64,000 nucleotides of DNA from Brevibacillus laterosporus DSM 25 (GTDB lineage: Bacteria > Bacillota > Bacilli > Brevibacillales > Brevibacillaceae), in NCBI RefSeq assembly GCF_002706795.1, contig NZ_CP017705.1:3532501-3596500 (forward strand). Reading direction: 5' to 3'. Positions 18,592 through 28,287 of this stretch are shown here, one piece after another (position 1 is the stretch's first letter; every line of letters starts with the position of its first letter). Under the pieces are notes generated by a model. It saw only the letters and a list, made by a program, of their open reading frames with translations, ran no database searches and was not told where the DNA came from. The translations under genes and the position numbers were made by a program.

Positions 18592-20103
18592 TTGAACAAA
18601 AAACAACAACGTGCTCTCCAACAAATAATCGTGAGCCGTGACATAGAAGAAACACGTATTGCTGTCATGGAAGCAGGTCGACTTGCTGAGTTGACAATGG
18701 AACAAGACAAACAAATGGCAGCGGTTGGCAGTATTTATAGAGGGCGAGTAAAAAAAGTCTTACCAGCCATGCAAGCTGCCTTTATAGATATCGGAGAAGA
18801 ACAGGAAGCGTTTTTATATATTGACGAGGCGTTGCCCCCAGGCTGGAAAGTACAGAACCGAGGGGCAGCCAAACCTAATATTCGGACTTTAGTGCAAGTA
18901 GGCGAAGAAAAAATTGTCCAAATTAGCAAAGAAGCGATAGGGAGTAAATCTCCAAGACTTACATCCGAAATCAGCTTGCCGGGGCGCATGCTGGTTTATT
19001 TGCCATCTGCAGGGCTTATCTCTTTGTCACGTAAAATTGTAGATGCCAAAAAACGTGAACGACTAAGAGTGTGGGCAACCGATAATTTGGCTGAGGGGGA
19101 AGGAATCATTGTAAGAACGATGGCCGAGGAGGCTTCCCTGGAGCATTTGCAAATAGAACTTGATTTCCTGCGTGCAAAGTGGAAGACGGCGCTTCAGGAA
19201 ACAGGAAAGAAAAAAACGCCGTCCCTTCTTTTATCAGCAGATAATGCAGTGAGCCGTATTTTATTAGATCGCTCTGAAGATCAGATGGTAGAAATAGTAG
19301 TGGATGACGCAGAGTTGTATCATGAGCTTAGAGTACAGGCAAAGGCTATTCACCCAGCCATGTTTAATAAAATTCAATTTTATCAAGGGAAAACCTCTGT
19401 GTTAGACTCCTATGGTGTCGATAAAGAAATTGAAAAAGCCCTGTATAGGCAGGTATGGCTGAAAAGTGGTGGTTTCTTGGTAATCGATCAGACAGAAGCT
19501 ATGACCGTTATCGATGTTAATACAGGGAAATTTACGGGTAAGAGTGGTCAGCAGCTAGAAGATACCGTCACCGCAACCAATGTGGAAGCAGCCCAAGAGA
19601 TTGCTAGACAACTACGACTTCGCGATATTGGTGGCATTATCATTATTGATTTCATTGATATGAAGCAGGCGAAAAACCAACAGATTGTACAAGAAGCCTT
19701 ACAGAGAGAATTAGAAAAAGACGTAACCAATAGTTATGTCATGGGTTTTACGCAATTAGGCCTATTGGAAATGACAAGGAAAAAGGTAAGAAACAATCTA
19801 TCCTCCATTCTAACCAAAGCATGCATCACTTGTAGTGGTAAGGGGAGAATCTTAACGGAACAGGAAGTAGCTGGACGCTTTATTCGAGAGGCTAAGGCAT
19901 TGATCCGAGCACAGGAAGCAGAGGCTATTGTAGCCGCTTTTCATCCTCATGTTTATCAGTATGTTCAAGCGGAAGGAAGGCGTGAGAAATTTGCGGAGGA
20001 ATGGGGTGTCATGGTTCAATTTATTTCACGTGAAACCATGCACCCAAGTGAATATCAGATTTTACATGTTGGCAAAAAGGCTGATTCTAAACGTTTTTCT
20101 TGA
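18592..20103 (+). CDS. rng: Ribonuclease E/G family endoribonuclease
   Basis: Endoribonuclease that cleaves single-stranded AU-rich RNA, involved in rRNA maturation and mRNA decay. The 503-residue chain has an S1 domain near residues 40-125 (GSIYRGRVKKVLPAMQAAFID), catalytic-site aspartates in VIDVNTGKFTG and IIIIDFIDM, and the zinc-link pair CITCSGKG near 405. Length fits RNase G rather than full RNase E. The start is TTG 18592, eight bases after CAGGAGG. B. subtilis lacks this enzyme, but the gene between spoIVFB and rplU is common in other Bacillales. Confidence 0.93.
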   Translation: MNKKQQRALQQIIVSRDIEETRIAVMEAGRLAELTMEQDKQMAAVGSIYRGRVKKVLPAMQAAFIDIGEEQEAFLYIDEALPPGWKVQNRGAAKPNIRTLVQVGEEKIVQISKEAIGSKSPRLTSEISLPGRMLVYLPSAGLISLSRKIVDAKKRERLRVWATDNLAEGEGIIVRTMAEEASLEHLQIELDFLRAKWKTALQETGKKKTPSLLLSADNAVSRILLDRSEDQMVEIVVDDAELYHELRVQAKAIHPAMFNKIQFYQGKTSVLDSYGVDKEIEKALYRQVWLKSGGFLVIDQTEAMTVIDVNTGKFTGKSGQQLEDTVTATNVEAAQEIARQLRLRDIGGIIIIDFIDMKQAKNQQIVQEALQRELEKDVTNSYVMGFTQLGLLEMTRKKVRNNLSSILTKACITCSGKGRILTEQEVAGRFIREAKALIRAQEAEAIVAAFHPHVYQYVQAEGRREKFAEEWGVMVQFISRETMHPSEYQILHVGKKADSKRFS

Positions 20104-20128
20104 CCTTTTCTGCTGGGTATGATATTCT
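20100..20128 (+). promoter_or_regulatory. SigA promoter of rplU operon
   Basis: TTGACC (20100-20105) and TATTCT (20123-20128), 17-base spacer, overlapping the rng stop codon. Confidence 0.75.
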
Positions 20129-20133
20129 CTGAT

Positions 20134-20240
20134 TGTTATGCAGCTATGCTTGTACCTTGAAGCATACTGTAACCGCGCGAATCAGGTTTTAGTAAGTTGG
20201 TTTTTAAAGCCACACCTGCATAAGGCGAGTCTGAGTATAG
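20134..20240 (+). promoter_or_regulatory. Ribosomal protein L21 leader
   Basis: Structured 5' leader between the promoter and rplU. GTTA (20134-20137), CAG and TATGCTT pair with AAGCATA, CTG and TAAC (to about 20173) around GTACCTTG. A conserved-looking block with CCGCGC, GCCACACCTGC and GGCGAG follows to the ribosome site. Position and layout match the L21 leader family of Firmicutes (autoregulation by a product of the operon is the accepted model). No covariance model was run. Confidence 0.65.
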
Positions 20241-20253
20241 GAGGTGCAATAGA

Positions 20254-20565
20254 ATGTACGCAATTATCGTAACAGGTGGTAAACAATACAAAGTTGAAGA
20301 GGGTGCTACCCTTTACATCGAAAAACTAACTGCTTCTGAAGGCGAAACAGTTACTTTTGATCAAGTATTGTTCGTAAGCAAAGATGGTAAAGTAACTGCG
20401 GGTACTCCAACTGTAGCTGGTGCAACTGTAACAGCGAAAGTTGAAAAGCACGGTAAAGGTGAGAAAGTTATCGTGTACAAGTACAAAGCAAAGAAAAACT
20501 ATCGTCGTAAGCAAGGTCACCGTCAACCATTCTCTAAAGTTGTTATCGAAAAGATCAACGCGTAA
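20254..20565 (+). CDS. rplU: 50S ribosomal protein bL21
   Basis: Ribosomal large-subunit protein, 103 residues, beginning [20 protein letters not shown] and ending in the rRNA-binding [17 protein letters not shown] segment. Ribosome site AGGAGGTG. Its TAA stop overlaps the ATG of prp by one base, and codon use is strongly biased as expected for a highly expressed gene. Confidence 0.98.
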   Translation: MYAIIVTGGKQYKVEEGATLYIEKLTASEGETVTFDQVLFVSKDGKVTAGTPTVAGATVTAKVEKHGKGEKVIVYKYKAKKNYRRKQGHRQPFSKVVIEKINA

Positions 20566-20921
20566 TGGTTAAGGTCGAGGTGATTCGATCTCAGACGGGC
20601 ATTGCAGAGATTGCTATGACAGGGCATGCCAATGCTGGTAAATACGGGGAGGACATTGTTTGTTCTGCTGTATCGGCCATTATTTTAGGCAACCTGAATG
20701 CGGTACATCTTTTGCTCGGTTTGAAGCCGGATGTGGAAATGAACACAGAAGAGGGCGGATTTTTAAAGTGGCGGGTTTCATCTTTGGATGATCCAACTCT
20801 TGAAGAGAAGCAACAACTACTGGCGGAAAGCACAGTGGTTGCTCTACTGGGTATTTCCCAAAACTACGGAACATATATTTCTGTACAAGATTCAAAATGG
20901 CAAGGGGGTGCTCACTCATGA
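20565..20921 (+). CDS. prp: Ribosomal-processing cysteine protease Prp
   Basis: 118-residue protease (YsxB family) that removes the N-terminal extension of bL27. The catalytic His is in MTGHAN near residue 20 and the Cys in [10 protein letters not shown] near residue 34. Both are intact. It sits between rplU and rpmA and overlaps both (one base with rplU, four with rpmA). The adjacent L27 does carry the cleavable extension, so enzyme and substrate are encoded side by side. Confidence 0.93.
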   Translation: MVKVEVIRSQTGIAEIAMTGHANAGKYGEDIVCSAVSAIILGNLNAVHLLLGLKPDVEMNTEEGGFLKWRVSSLDDPTLEEKQQLLAESTVVALLGISQNYGTYISVQDSKWQGGAHS

Positions 20922-21220
20922 TGAACATGCTATTCACTATGGACCTGCAATTCTTCGCATCCAAAAAAGGGGTAGGTTCTACAAAGAACGGTCGTGACTC
21001 CATCGCTAAGCGCCTTGGTACAAAGCGTGGCGACGGCCAATTCGTAAAAGCTGGTAACATTCTTGTTCGCCAACGCGGAACAAAAATTTATCCAGGTGCT
21101 AACGTAGGCATCGGCGGCGACGATACTTTGTTCGCGAAAGCTGACGGAATCGTTCGTTTCAAACGTCTGGGACGCGATCGCAAACAAGTTGTGATCGAAC
21201 CAGTTGTTGCTGAAGCGTAA
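20918..21220 (+). CDS. rpmA: 50S ribosomal protein bL27 with cleavable N-terminus
   Basis: bL27, whose mature N-terminus reaches the peptidyl-transferase centre. The precursor begins [13 protein letters not shown], then [15 protein letters not shown]; Prp is known in Staphylococcus to cut between such an LQFF and A. ATG 20918, 20921 and 20930 are all in frame. 20918 overlaps the prp stop as ATGA and follows GGGGGTG. 100 residues before processing. Confidence 0.95.
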   Translation: MMNMLFTMDLQFFASKKGVGSTKNGRDSIAKRLGTKRGDGQFVKAGNILVRQRGTKIYPGANVGIGGDDTLFAKADGIVRFKRLGRDRKQVVIEPVVAEA

Positions 21221-21235
21221 TAACGACAAGAAGCT

Positions 21236-21262
21236 AAAACCCAGCCAATCGCTGGGTTTTTC
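21236..21262 (+). terminator. Terminator after rpmA
   Basis: AAAACCCAGC and GCTGGGTTTT form a perfect 10-bp stem around CAATC, followed by further T. Confidence 0.9.
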
Positions 21263-21281
21263 TTTTTACTCACTATCCTCC

Positions 21282-21309
21282 TTTACTCTACTCGTACTTA
21301 TGTTAAAAT
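21282..21309 (+). promoter_or_regulatory. Possible promoter of spo0B-obg
   Basis: TTTACT (21282-21287) and TAAAAT (21304-21309) with 16 bases between, just after the rpmA terminator. Confidence 0.45.
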
Positions 21310-21345
21310 AAAAGATGGAATCCATATAGTGACAGGTGGGAAAAC

Positions 21346-21930
21346 ATGAAGGACGAACAAAAGTTTATAACGGATCATGCGGACACGTTATTGAGGATTT
21401 TAAACCAGGACCGTCATGATTGGCTCAATCATCTCCAGGTTCTCCATGCTTATTTGAAGTTGGGACGCTACCAAGATGGGGAGGCTTACCTACAAAAAGT
21501 GACGGAGGAAGCTCACCGTGAAAGTATGATTGCTCGCATAAACTGTTCGCGTTTGTCTGCTTTCTTTTTGACGTTTAATGCGTTAAATAGAGACATAATA
21601 GTAGAAGTAGAGGTTAAAACACAGGTAGATGTGACCAAGCTAGAGATGCAAAGCGATAGCTTTTTTTATTTGATTTCAACTTGCATCGGGCTATTACAGC
21701 ATCACTTGCATACGGAACAAGTGGAGCATCCTCACTTAGCGGTGACATTGTTTCACGCAGATAATGAGGTATTTGCCAACTTTGACTTGGAAGGTCAGGT
21801 CTCTGCATTAGTTGCAGGGGAAGTGGAAAAGCTTATTCATGATCACAAGGGTATGGCCAAGCTCGTAAGTGAACAAATACATACCGATACAGGCTGGATT
21901 GCTGAAATGAGCTTTCCTTGCAAAATGTAG
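21346..21930 (+). CDS. spo0B: Sporulation initiation phosphotransferase Spo0B
   Basis: Phosphorelay protein that moves phosphate from Spo0F to Spo0A. The 194-residue sequence has the helical-hairpin motif NQDRHDWLNHLQVLHAYLKLG with the candidate phosphorylated His at residue 24, followed by a degenerate histidine-kinase-like C-domain without ATP motifs. It lies between rpmA and obg as in B. subtilis, where Obg is also needed for phosphorelay activity. ATG 21346 follows AGGTGGG. Confidence 0.88.
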   Translation: MKDEQKFITDHADTLLRILNQDRHDWLNHLQVLHAYLKLGRYQDGEAYLQKVTEEAHRESMIARINCSRLSAFFLTFNALNRDIIVEVEVKTQVDVTKLEMQSDSFFYLISTCIGLLQHHLHTEQVEHPHLAVTLFHADNEVFANFDLEGQVSALVAGEVEKLIHDHKGMAKLVSEQIHTDTGWIAEMSFPCKM

Positions 21931-21945
21931 AGAGGTGGCAATTTC

Positions 21946-23223
21946 GTGTTCGTCGATCAAGTAAAAGTTTATGTAAAAGGTGGAGACGGCGGTAATGGAG
22001 CAGTTTCATTCCGTCGCGAAAAGTATGTAGCACTCGGAGGTCCTGCGGGTGGAGATGGTGGTAAGGGAGCGAACGTTGTTTTTGTCGTGGACGAAGGCTT
22101 ACGTACGCTTATTGATTTCCGTTACCAACGACATTTTAAAGCAAAACGTGGTGAACACGGAAGAACAAAAGGGATGCATGGTGCTGGATCAGAGGATATG
22201 ATTGTTCGTGTTCCTCCAGGTACTACTGTGTACGATGATGATACACAAGAAGTGATTGCTGACCTTATTGAACATGGTCAACGTGCAATCATTGCCAAAG
22301 GTGGCCGCGGCGGACGAGGTAATATTCGTTTTGCCACGTCTTCTAATCCGGCTCCAGAGATTGCGGAGAACGGTGAACCAGGTCAAGAACGCTATATTCG
22401 TATGGAATTAAAGCTGATTGCGGATGTAGGCTTAGTTGGTTATCCGAGTGTAGGAAAATCAACGCTTCTATCTTCCGTTACAGCAGCAAAGCCTAAGATT
22501 GCTGCGTATCATTTCACAACAATCGCTCCAAATCTAGGAGTAGTAGACCTAGGTGAAAAAAGCTTTGTTATGGCTGATTTACCGGGCCTTATTGAAGGTG
22601 CTCATGAAGGTATTGGGCTTGGTCATCAGTTTTTACGTCATGTTGAGCGTACAAGGCTGATTGTACATGTGATCGATATGGCAGCGACTGAGGGACGTGA
22701 CCCTTACGAGGATTACCTTCAAATTAACGAAGAACTTAAACATTACAATGCCCGCATGGAAGACAGACCACAAATTATTGTGGCTAATAAAATGGATTTG
22801 CCAGATGCAGAAGTGCATTTGCAGGCTTTCCGTGAAAAATGTCCAGATGCGAAAATATATCCGATTTCTGGCGCGACTCGTCAGGGTGTACAAGAGCTCA
22901 TGTATGCTATTAGTGATTTACTTGAGACGATTCCAGACCGTTTTGAAGTAGAAGAAGTAGTAGAAGTAGAAGAAAGAGTTGTGTTTAAAGCAGAGCCTGA
23001 AGACATACCGTTTGTCATTACAAGAGAGAATGACATATTTGTGGTAAGTGGTGACAAGCTTGAAAAATTAACGAAGATGACTAACTTGAACAGCTATGAC
23101 TCCATCCAGCGTTTTTCACGTTTAATGCGCACGATGGGAATTGATCAGGCCCTACGTGAGCGTGGTGCGAAAGACGGAGATACCGTTCAGATTGGTAAAT
23201 TCGAATTTGAGTTCCAAGAGTAA
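21946..23223 (+). CDS. obg: GTPase Obg
   Basis: Ribosome-associated essential GTPase that also binds stress and sporulation factors. Glycine-rich Obg domain at 1-158 ([15 protein letters not shown]), P-loop [12 protein letters not shown] at about 165, [12 protein letters not shown] switch II, NKMD (G4) and a C-terminal OCT domain (about 350-425). The start is GTG 21946, eight bases after AGAGGTGG. 425 residues is normal. It is separated from spo0B by only 15 bases. Confidence 0.97.
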   Translation: MFVDQVKVYVKGGDGGNGAVSFRREKYVALGGPAGGDGGKGANVVFVVDEGLRTLIDFRYQRHFKAKRGEHGRTKGMHGAGSEDMIVRVPPGTTVYDDDTQEVIADLIEHGQRAIIAKGGRGGRGNIRFATSSNPAPEIAENGEPGQERYIRMELKLIADVGLVGYPSVGKSTLLSSVTAAKPKIAAYHFTTIAPNLGVVDLGEKSFVMADLPGLIEGAHEGIGLGHQFLRHVERTRLIVHVIDMAATEGRDPYEDYLQINEELKHYNARMEDRPQIIVANKMDLPDAEVHLQAFREKCPDAKIYPISGATRQGVQELMYAISDLLETIPDRFEVEEVVEVEERVVFKAEPEDIPFVITRENDIFVVSGDKLEKLTKMTNLNSYDSIQRFSRLMRTMGIDQALRERGAKDGDTVQIGKFEFEFQE

Positions 23224-23250
23224 ACTTTCGTTAAAAGTGAGTGTGATGAG

Positions 23251-24015
23251 ATGGGGACTATGGGGGAAGACAAACAGCTTGTACGCGGTACCATTGTACA
23301 CGTATCACGTGAAAATGAATCCGTTGCTCTAAAGGATGCTATGATAGAGTATCAGAAGGGAGACTATTTGTTACTCTCTTGTATTTTAGATCAGGCGAAT
23401 CCTACTTTTTTGGGTTGTATTCTTCATGTGCGTTTCAATGAAGGTCAGGAGTATCGAGCCTACGAGGTATATACAGAAAAAATCGCATGGCCGGTTGTTA
23501 TTATGGGACTACTGCCTGTACGCATAGAATCAGTAGTTGAGGGATCGAAGCAGCAGAAAGGGCAAACCTCTTCCTCTGTTGTAAGTTCTCATGATGCTAA
23601 TCGTCAAGCTATCCTAGCGAAATTAAAGGGAAGTAAGCAAGAAGCATCCGCTCTCACGAATAACCAGTCTGGTGATCGAGAAAATCAGGCACAACAATTG
23701 GTTAAGCCTGACTTTATTATTAATGTTCCCTACAAGCGAATGGGAGCTAAACCAAATGAAGAGCTGGGAGAGGGAGTACTCCTAAGCTTCTCAGAAAAGG
23801 AGCTTCATGTAGGAACAGATGGTTATTTGGCAAAGGGGGATTTTGTTAATCTCTCGTTTGTAATTCCACGTACGAAAACGGAAGTAGTAGCCATGACGAA
23901 AGTAATTCAAAAACGGTTTGATAATAATATCACAATTGTTATGCTCTCTATCACAGATGTCGATCCTGCTCAGCATGCTGAGTTAGTCGCCTATCACAAG
24001 ACGATGTTATCTTAA
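23251..24015 (+). CDS. Uncharacterised protein with PilZ-like C-terminal domain
   Basis: 254-residue soluble protein. The N-terminal part (residues 10-95) looks like a small beta-barrel. A Ser/Gln-rich linker follows (about 95-150). The C-terminal ~100 residues (from VPYKRMGAK; LLSFSEKELHVGTDGYL; GDFVNLSFVIP) resemble a YcgR-type PilZ domain. The c-di-GMP motifs are degenerate: no clear RxxxR and the D/NxSxxG site reads SFSEKELHVG, so binding is doubtful. ATG 23251 follows GTGTGATGAG; the gene starts 27 bases after obg and ends at a strong terminator. I do not recognise a named family. Confidence 0.45.
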   Translation: MGTMGEDKQLVRGTIVHVSRENESVALKDAMIEYQKGDYLLLSCILDQANPTFLGCILHVRFNEGQEYRAYEVYTEKIAWPVVIMGLLPVRIESVVEGSKQQKGQTSSSVVSSHDANRQAILAKLKGSKQEASALTNNQSGDRENQAQQLVKPDFIINVPYKRMGAKPNEELGEGVLLSFSEKELHVGTDGYLAKGDFVNLSFVIPRTKTEVVAMTKVIQKRFDNNITIVMLSITDVDPAQHAELVAYHKTMLS

Positions 24016-24023
24016 ACCTTAAT

Positions 24024-24062
24024 AAAGGCACCTCGTTATGTTAAAACGAGGTGCCTTTTTGT
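24024..24062. terminator. Strong terminator, possibly bidirectional
   Basis: AAAGGCACCTCGTT and AACGAGGTGCCTTT form a perfect 14-bp stem with five T on the plus side. It lies between the PilZ-like gene and the convergent small minus-strand gene. Confidence 0.92.
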
Positions 24063-24076
24063 TTTGTGAGCGTCAA

Positions 24077-24229
24077 TCAACCCCCGCGCTCGTTGTCTAT
24101 CTGATAATTTGGAGAGACTGCCATGCGCTTCTCATCTAATTTTTTTCCGAATTGATCCAGAGATCCTGGTTTTCCTACACCATTGTGGTTACGTCGTTGA
24201 GATTTATCAGACTTTCCGCGTCCACCCAT
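24077..24229 (-). CDS. 50-residue basic small protein, unrecognised
   Basis: Minus-strand frame of 50 codons starting MGGRGKSDKSQRRNHNGVGK and ending NYQIDNERGG. The consensus ribosome site AAGGAGGTG (about 24235-24243) sits six bases before the ATG, much stronger than chance. The protein is rich in Gly, Lys, Arg, Asn and Asp, has no hydrophobic segment and looks disordered, as many small spore or nucleoid-associated proteins do; that resemblance is only compositional. It ends against the terminator at 24024-24062 and diverges from pheB. It is below usual gene-calling length limits. Confidence 0.7.
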   Translation of the reverse strand: MGGRGKSDKSQRRNHNGVGKPGSLDQFGKKLDEKRMAVSPNYQIDNERGG

Positions 24230-24374
24230 TCGTTACACCTCCTTCATTAAAAGTAAGATGGGGTACATGCTATATGATTGGAAAAACATGGACAGTATAG
24301 GCTTTTTGCCTATTTTGCTGTCACAGCCTAGTGTGTGCGTCGATAGTAGCTTTCATGTAATCCGCTTTTTGGGG

Positions 24375-24403
24375 TTGTCAGAGTATCGTAGTCAGCGTAT
24401 AAT
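24375..24403 (+). promoter_or_regulatory. SigA promoter of pheB-hom-thr operon
   Basis: TTGTCA (24375-24380), 17-base spacer, perfect TATAAT (24398-24403). Confidence 0.8.
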
Positions 24404-24443
24404 GTCCTTTATAAGAAAACACTTGTATTTTTCAGGAGGACAC

Positions 24444-24890
24444 ATGAGTAAACGAGATGAAAAATTCTATTTAATTAGAGCGGACATCCTCCCAGAATCG
24501 ATCGCGAAGACGATTGAAGTTAAAAAATTGTTGGAATCAGGTGAAATCGATACGGTAAATGAAGCGGTCGAACGGGTTGGGCTTAGTCGTAGCGCTTTTT
24601 ATAAATACAAAGATGCGATTTTCCCTTTCAACGCTATGATGAGTGAAAAAATTATGACCGTCAGTCTTACTCTCGAGCATCGTTCTGGAATTTTATCGAA
24701 AGTATTGCAATTCGTGGCAGAAAAGGGCGGGAATGTACTGACAATCAATCAAACCATTCCATTACAAGGGATTGCCAATGTGGCGATGTCAGTGGATATG
24801 GCACAGCTACATATGCCAACAACGGAGTTTTTAGATTTACTTGAAAAGTTACATGGGGTGCGCAAGGCGATGATCGTGGGTAGAGGATAA
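24444..24890 (+). CDS. pheB: ACT domain-containing protein PheB
   Basis: 148-residue protein of the UPF0735 family: an N-terminal HTH-like part (VNEAVERVGLSRSAFYKYKD) and a C-terminal ACT domain (TVSLTLEHRSGILSKVLQFVAEKG) that would bind an amino acid. In B. subtilis it precedes pheA; here hom, thrC and thrB lie between them. Once annotated as chorismate mutase, but that activity is not supported. ATG 24444 follows CAGGAGGACAC and a consensus promoter. Confidence 0.88.
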   Translation: MSKRDEKFYLIRADILPESIAKTIEVKKLLESGEIDTVNEAVERVGLSRSAFYKYKDAIFPFNAMMSEKIMTVSLTLEHRSGILSKVLQFVAEKGGNVLTINQTIPLQGIANVAMSVDMAQLHMPTTEFLDLLEKLHGVRKAMIVGRG

Positions 24891-24918
24891 GATCGAGGAC
24901 AACTAAGGAGGCGTAAAC

Positions 24919-26244
24919 ATGGATAAAAAGCAGGTAAAAGTAGGTTTGATGGGACTTGGAACAGTGGGAACAGGTGTGGTTCGGATTGTGGATGCACATC
25001 AGGAGGATTTGTTTAACCAAACGGGTCTGAGTATTGAAATCCATAAGATTCTGGTACAAGACAAAGAAAAAGCCCGAACTGTAGCAGTCGATCAGTCGAA
25101 AATTACCACCAATGCGGATGATCTATTAGCAGACCCGGATATCGATGTCATTGTTGAGGTGATTGGTGGCATACAGCCTACAAAGGATTATCTGCTAAAG
25201 GCCCTTGCACAAGGAAAAAATGTAGTAACGGCAAATAAGGACTTAATGGCGTTGCACGGAGCAGAGCTACTGCATAAAGCACAAGAAAAAAAATGCGATG
25301 TTTTATATGAAGCGAGTGTTGCTGGAGGAATCCCTATTCTTCGTGCTTTGGTGGAAGGTTTTTCCTCTGATAGAATCACTAAAATGATGGGGATTGTGAA
25401 TGGTACGACTAACTATATCATGACTAAAATGAGCAAAGAAGGGGCTGAGTATCGGGAAGTTTTGGCTGAAGCTCAAGCCCTTGGATATGCAGAGTCTGAT
25501 CCGACTGCCGATGTAGAAGGATTTGATGCTGCTAGAAAGATGGCCATCCTCTCTACACTAGGCTTCCGTGTTCCGATGAATTTAGAAGATGTACAGGTAA
25601 GAGGAATTAGCAAAGTTAGTAAAGAGGATATTGCTTACGGTAAAAAATTAGGCTACGAAGTAAAGCTACTTGGTATTGCGCGTCGCGATGATGACGAGAT
25701 TGAAGTGAGTGTACAACCTACAATGGTTCATAAGTCTCACCCATTAGCTTCTGTGAATGGCGTGTTTAATGCGGTGTATGTACATGGTGAAGCGGTGGGA
25801 GAAACGATGTTCTATGGTCCTGGAGCTGGTGAGATGCCAACAGCGACAGCAGTTGTTTCTGATCTGATCACCGTTGTAAAAAATATGAAATTAGGTGTTA
25901 ATGGACGTGGAACAGTGGCCCCCTATAAAGAGAAAAAACTAAAGACTGATGATAAGAAATTCTCGAAATACTTTATGCGTCTAATCGTTGCAGATAAGCG
26001 CGGAGTACTTGCTCAAATTACAAACCTTTTAGCAGAGAAAGATGTTAGTTTAGATCAGGTGATTCAGCAGCCGTATCAAGATAGCGGCCAATCCGAAATT
26101 GTAATGGTTACACATACTGCCTCCAAATTTAATGTTGCATCCGTACTACAAACATTAGAGGGCATGGATGTGATTAACGAAATTAAAAGTTACTATCAAG
26201 TGGAAGGCATAGATAAGGAAGCAGGTGCTGTTCATAATGAGTAA
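24919..26244 (+). CDS. hom: Homoserine dehydrogenase
   Basis: NAD(P)H-dependent reduction of aspartate semialdehyde to homoserine, the branch to Thr and Met. Motifs: Rossmann [13 protein letters not shown] (residue 9), VTANKDLMA, the [11 protein letters not shown] and [14 protein letters not shown] substrate motifs, and a C-terminal ACT domain (residues about 355-430) for Thr feedback. 441 residues, normal. The ribosome site AAGGAGG lies nine bases before the ATG. The thrC start lies inside its 3' end. Confidence 0.96.
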   Translation: MDKKQVKVGLMGLGTVGTGVVRIVDAHQEDLFNQTGLSIEIHKILVQDKEKARTVAVDQSKITTNADDLLADPDIDVIVEVIGGIQPTKDYLLKALAQGKNVVTANKDLMALHGAELLHKAQEKKCDVLYEASVAGGIPILRALVEGFSSDRITKMMGIVNGTTNYIMTKMSKEGAEYREVLAEAQALGYAESDPTADVEGFDAARKMAILSTLGFRVPMNLEDVQVRGISKVSKEDIAYGKKLGYEVKLLGIARRDDDEIEVSVQPTMVHKSHPLASVNGVFNAVYVHGEAVGETMFYGPGAGEMPTATAVVSDLITVVKNMKLGVNGRGTVAPYKEKKLKTDDKKFSKYFMRLIVADKRGVLAQITNLLAEKDVSLDQVIQQPYQDSGQSEIVMVTHTASKFNVASVLQTLEGMDVINEIKSYYQVEGIDKEAGAVHNE

Positions 26245-27295
26245 GCATAGACTAGGGATTATTGCACAGTATAAAGAATTTTTGCCCGTATCAGAAAATA
26301 CACCTCTTTTGACCTTGCATGAAGGAAATACACCATTGGTCCATGCAGCCCGCTTGTCTGAAGAATGGGGAGTTGAACTCTACTTTAAATATGAGGGGTT
26401 AAATCCAACCGGGTCTTTTAAAGACCGAGGCATGGTGATGGCAGTTGCCAAAGCAGTGGAAGAGGGAAGCAGTACCATTATGTGCGCCTCGACCGGTAAT
26501 ACATCTGCTGCTGCTGCTGCTTATGCAGCTCGTGCAGGATTACGTTGTATTGTATTAATTCCAGATGGTAACATTGCACTTGGAAAATTGGCTCAAGCAA
26601 TTGCTTATGGAGCAGAAGTGATTTCAATTAATGGAAATTTTGATGAGGCTTTACGTATTGTCCAACAAATTACAAAAGAAGAACCAATTACGTTAGTTAA
26701 TTCGGTAAATCCATACAGAATTGAAGGGCAAAAAACAGCTTCATTTGAAATTTGTGATCGCTTAGGAGAAGCTCCCGATATTTTAGCAATCCCAGTTGGA
26801 AATGCAGGTAATATCACAGCTTATTGGAAGGGATTTAAAGAATATAAAGGTGCTGGAAACATTACCTCCCTGCCAAAAATGTATGGTTTTCAAGCAGCAG
26901 GATCAGCACCACTTGTCTTAGGTCATCCTGTAGAACAGCCTGAAACGATTGCAACAGCAATTCGTATTGGTAATCCTGCTAGTAAAGAAGGAGCCTTACA
27001 GGCATTGAAGGAATCAGATGGACGCATAGAGAGCGTGACAGACGAGGAAATTTTAGAAGCGTACCAGCTTTTAGCTAAAAAGGAGGGAATCTTCTGTGAG
27101 CCAGCCTCCGCAGCTTCCTTTGCAGGTATCATTAAGTTACGTCGGATGGGACAGTTGGAACAAGGAGTCCGTATTGTTTGCGTCTTAACTGGTCACGGGT
27201 TAAAAGATCCGAGCATTGCGATTAAGACAATTGCTAATGAGCCAGTGAAAGTACCTGCGACAAGAGAAGCTGTCATGGAACTGATCAAAAAGTAA
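26237..27295 (+). CDS. thrC: Threonine synthase
   Basis: PLP enzyme that converts O-phosphohomoserine to threonine. The PLP lysine is in [10 protein letters not shown] near residue 59, with [19 protein letters not shown] as the Asn loop and the glycine-rich [14 protein letters not shown] phosphate loop. 352 residues from ATG 26237, which overlaps the hom stop by eight bases and has AGGTG upstream. In-frame codons upstream would lack a ribosome site. Confidence 0.95.
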   Translation: MSKHRLGIIAQYKEFLPVSENTPLLTLHEGNTPLVHAARLSEEWGVELYFKYEGLNPTGSFKDRGMVMAVAKAVEEGSSTIMCASTGNTSAAAAAYAARAGLRCIVLIPDGNIALGKLAQAIAYGAEVISINGNFDEALRIVQQITKEEPITLVNSVNPYRIEGQKTASFEICDRLGEAPDILAIPVGNAGNITAYWKGFKEYKGAGNITSLPKMYGFQAAGSAPLVLGHPVEQPETIATAIRIGNPASKEGALQALKESDGRIESVTDEEILEAYQLLAKKEGIFCEPASAASFAGIIKLRRMGQLEQGVRIVCVLTGHGLKDPSIAIKTIANEPVKVPATREAVMELIKK

Positions 27296-27312
27296 AGTAG
27301 GTGTCTAACAAC

Positions 27313-28251
27313 ATGTCTAAGCAGAGAGTAACAGTGAGAGTACCAGCTAGCACAGCCAATCTGGGGGCTGGTTTTGATACAATCGGTCTTGCTTTCCAAC
27401 TTTACACAACCATAACCATGAGCATTGCCGACCAGACTACGATTCGATTAGTGGGATCAGAACTAGCTAGCTTGCCCCAAGATAAAACCAATCTACTTTA
27501 CAAAGTGGCGGCCTTCTTATTTGAGAAGGCCTCGCTTCCTGCACCTGAATTATCTATTGAAGTAGAGACGGAAGTCCCCTTGACTAGAGGGCTTGGCAGT
27601 AGTGCCGCAGCAGTTGTAGGAGCTTTGGTAGCAGCAAACACCCTTGCAGGTAAGCCGTATACGGATGAACAGCTATTTACGATAGCTAGCCGTTGGGAAG
27701 GGCATCCAGATAATGTAGGTGCCTCGCAATTTGGTGGTCTAATCGTTTCAGCTTTACCAGATAATGAAGATGAGCAAGTCCCCTATGCTAAATTTTCGGT
27801 TCCTGAGCGGTTGAAGACACTGGTAGTTATTCCTGATTTTGAATTACCTACTCATCAAGCAAGGAAAGCATTGCCTGATCAATATTCCCGTGAAGATGCT
27901 GTTTATAATATTTCACGCGCAAGTTTATTGATTGCTGCGTTTGCTCAAGACCGGTTAGATTTATTAGCTACTGCTATGCAGGATCGCTTACATCAACCTT
28001 ATCGTACAGCTTTAGTTCCTGGTCTATCTGAGATTGTGGAAAAAGCTAAAGATTATGGTGCCCTAGGAGCGGCCTTGTCAGGAGCAGGACCAACCATTCT
28101 CTGCTTTTTTGAAAATGATCAAGTGGAGCAGAAACTGGTACAGTTTATTGAACAAGTCATGCTGAAGAATCAATTAAGCTATTCTACCATGGTGCTCCTT
28201 CCTGATGATAATGGTGTAATTATTGACACAAGCCCTGTATATACAGCATAA
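27313..28251 (+). CDS. thrB: Homoserine kinase
   Basis: GHMP-family kinase that phosphorylates homoserine for ThrC. The N-terminal VRVPASTANLGAGFDTIG and the ATP loop LTRGLGSSAAAVVGALVAAN (near residue 90) are intact. ATG 27313 is chosen because AGGTG lies nine bases upstream; GTG 27301, four codons earlier, is possible. 312 residues. Order hom-thrC-thrB is the standard Bacillales threonine operon. Confidence 0.95.
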   Translation: MSKQRVTVRVPASTANLGAGFDTIGLAFQLYTTITMSIADQTTIRLVGSELASLPQDKTNLLYKVAAFLFEKASLPAPELSIEVETEVPLTRGLGSSAAAVVGALVAANTLAGKPYTDEQLFTIASRWEGHPDNVGASQFGGLIVSALPDNEDEQVPYAKFSVPERLKTLVVIPDFELPTHQARKALPDQYSREDAVYNISRASLLIAAFAQDRLDLLATAMQDRLHQPYRTALVPGLSEIVEKAKDYGALGAALSGAGPTILCFFENDQVEQKLVQFIEQVMLKNQLSYSTMVLLPDDNGVIIDTSPVYTA

Positions 28252-28287
28252 TGCTTAGAAAAACATCAGATGGGAGCATGGAGTATA

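Noticed and set aside
24291-24322. Imperfect hairpin GACAG-ATAGGC...GCCTAT-GCTGTC upstream of pheB
   Set aside because: No T-run and lies outside the pheB transcript start; might be an operator but there is nothing to support it.
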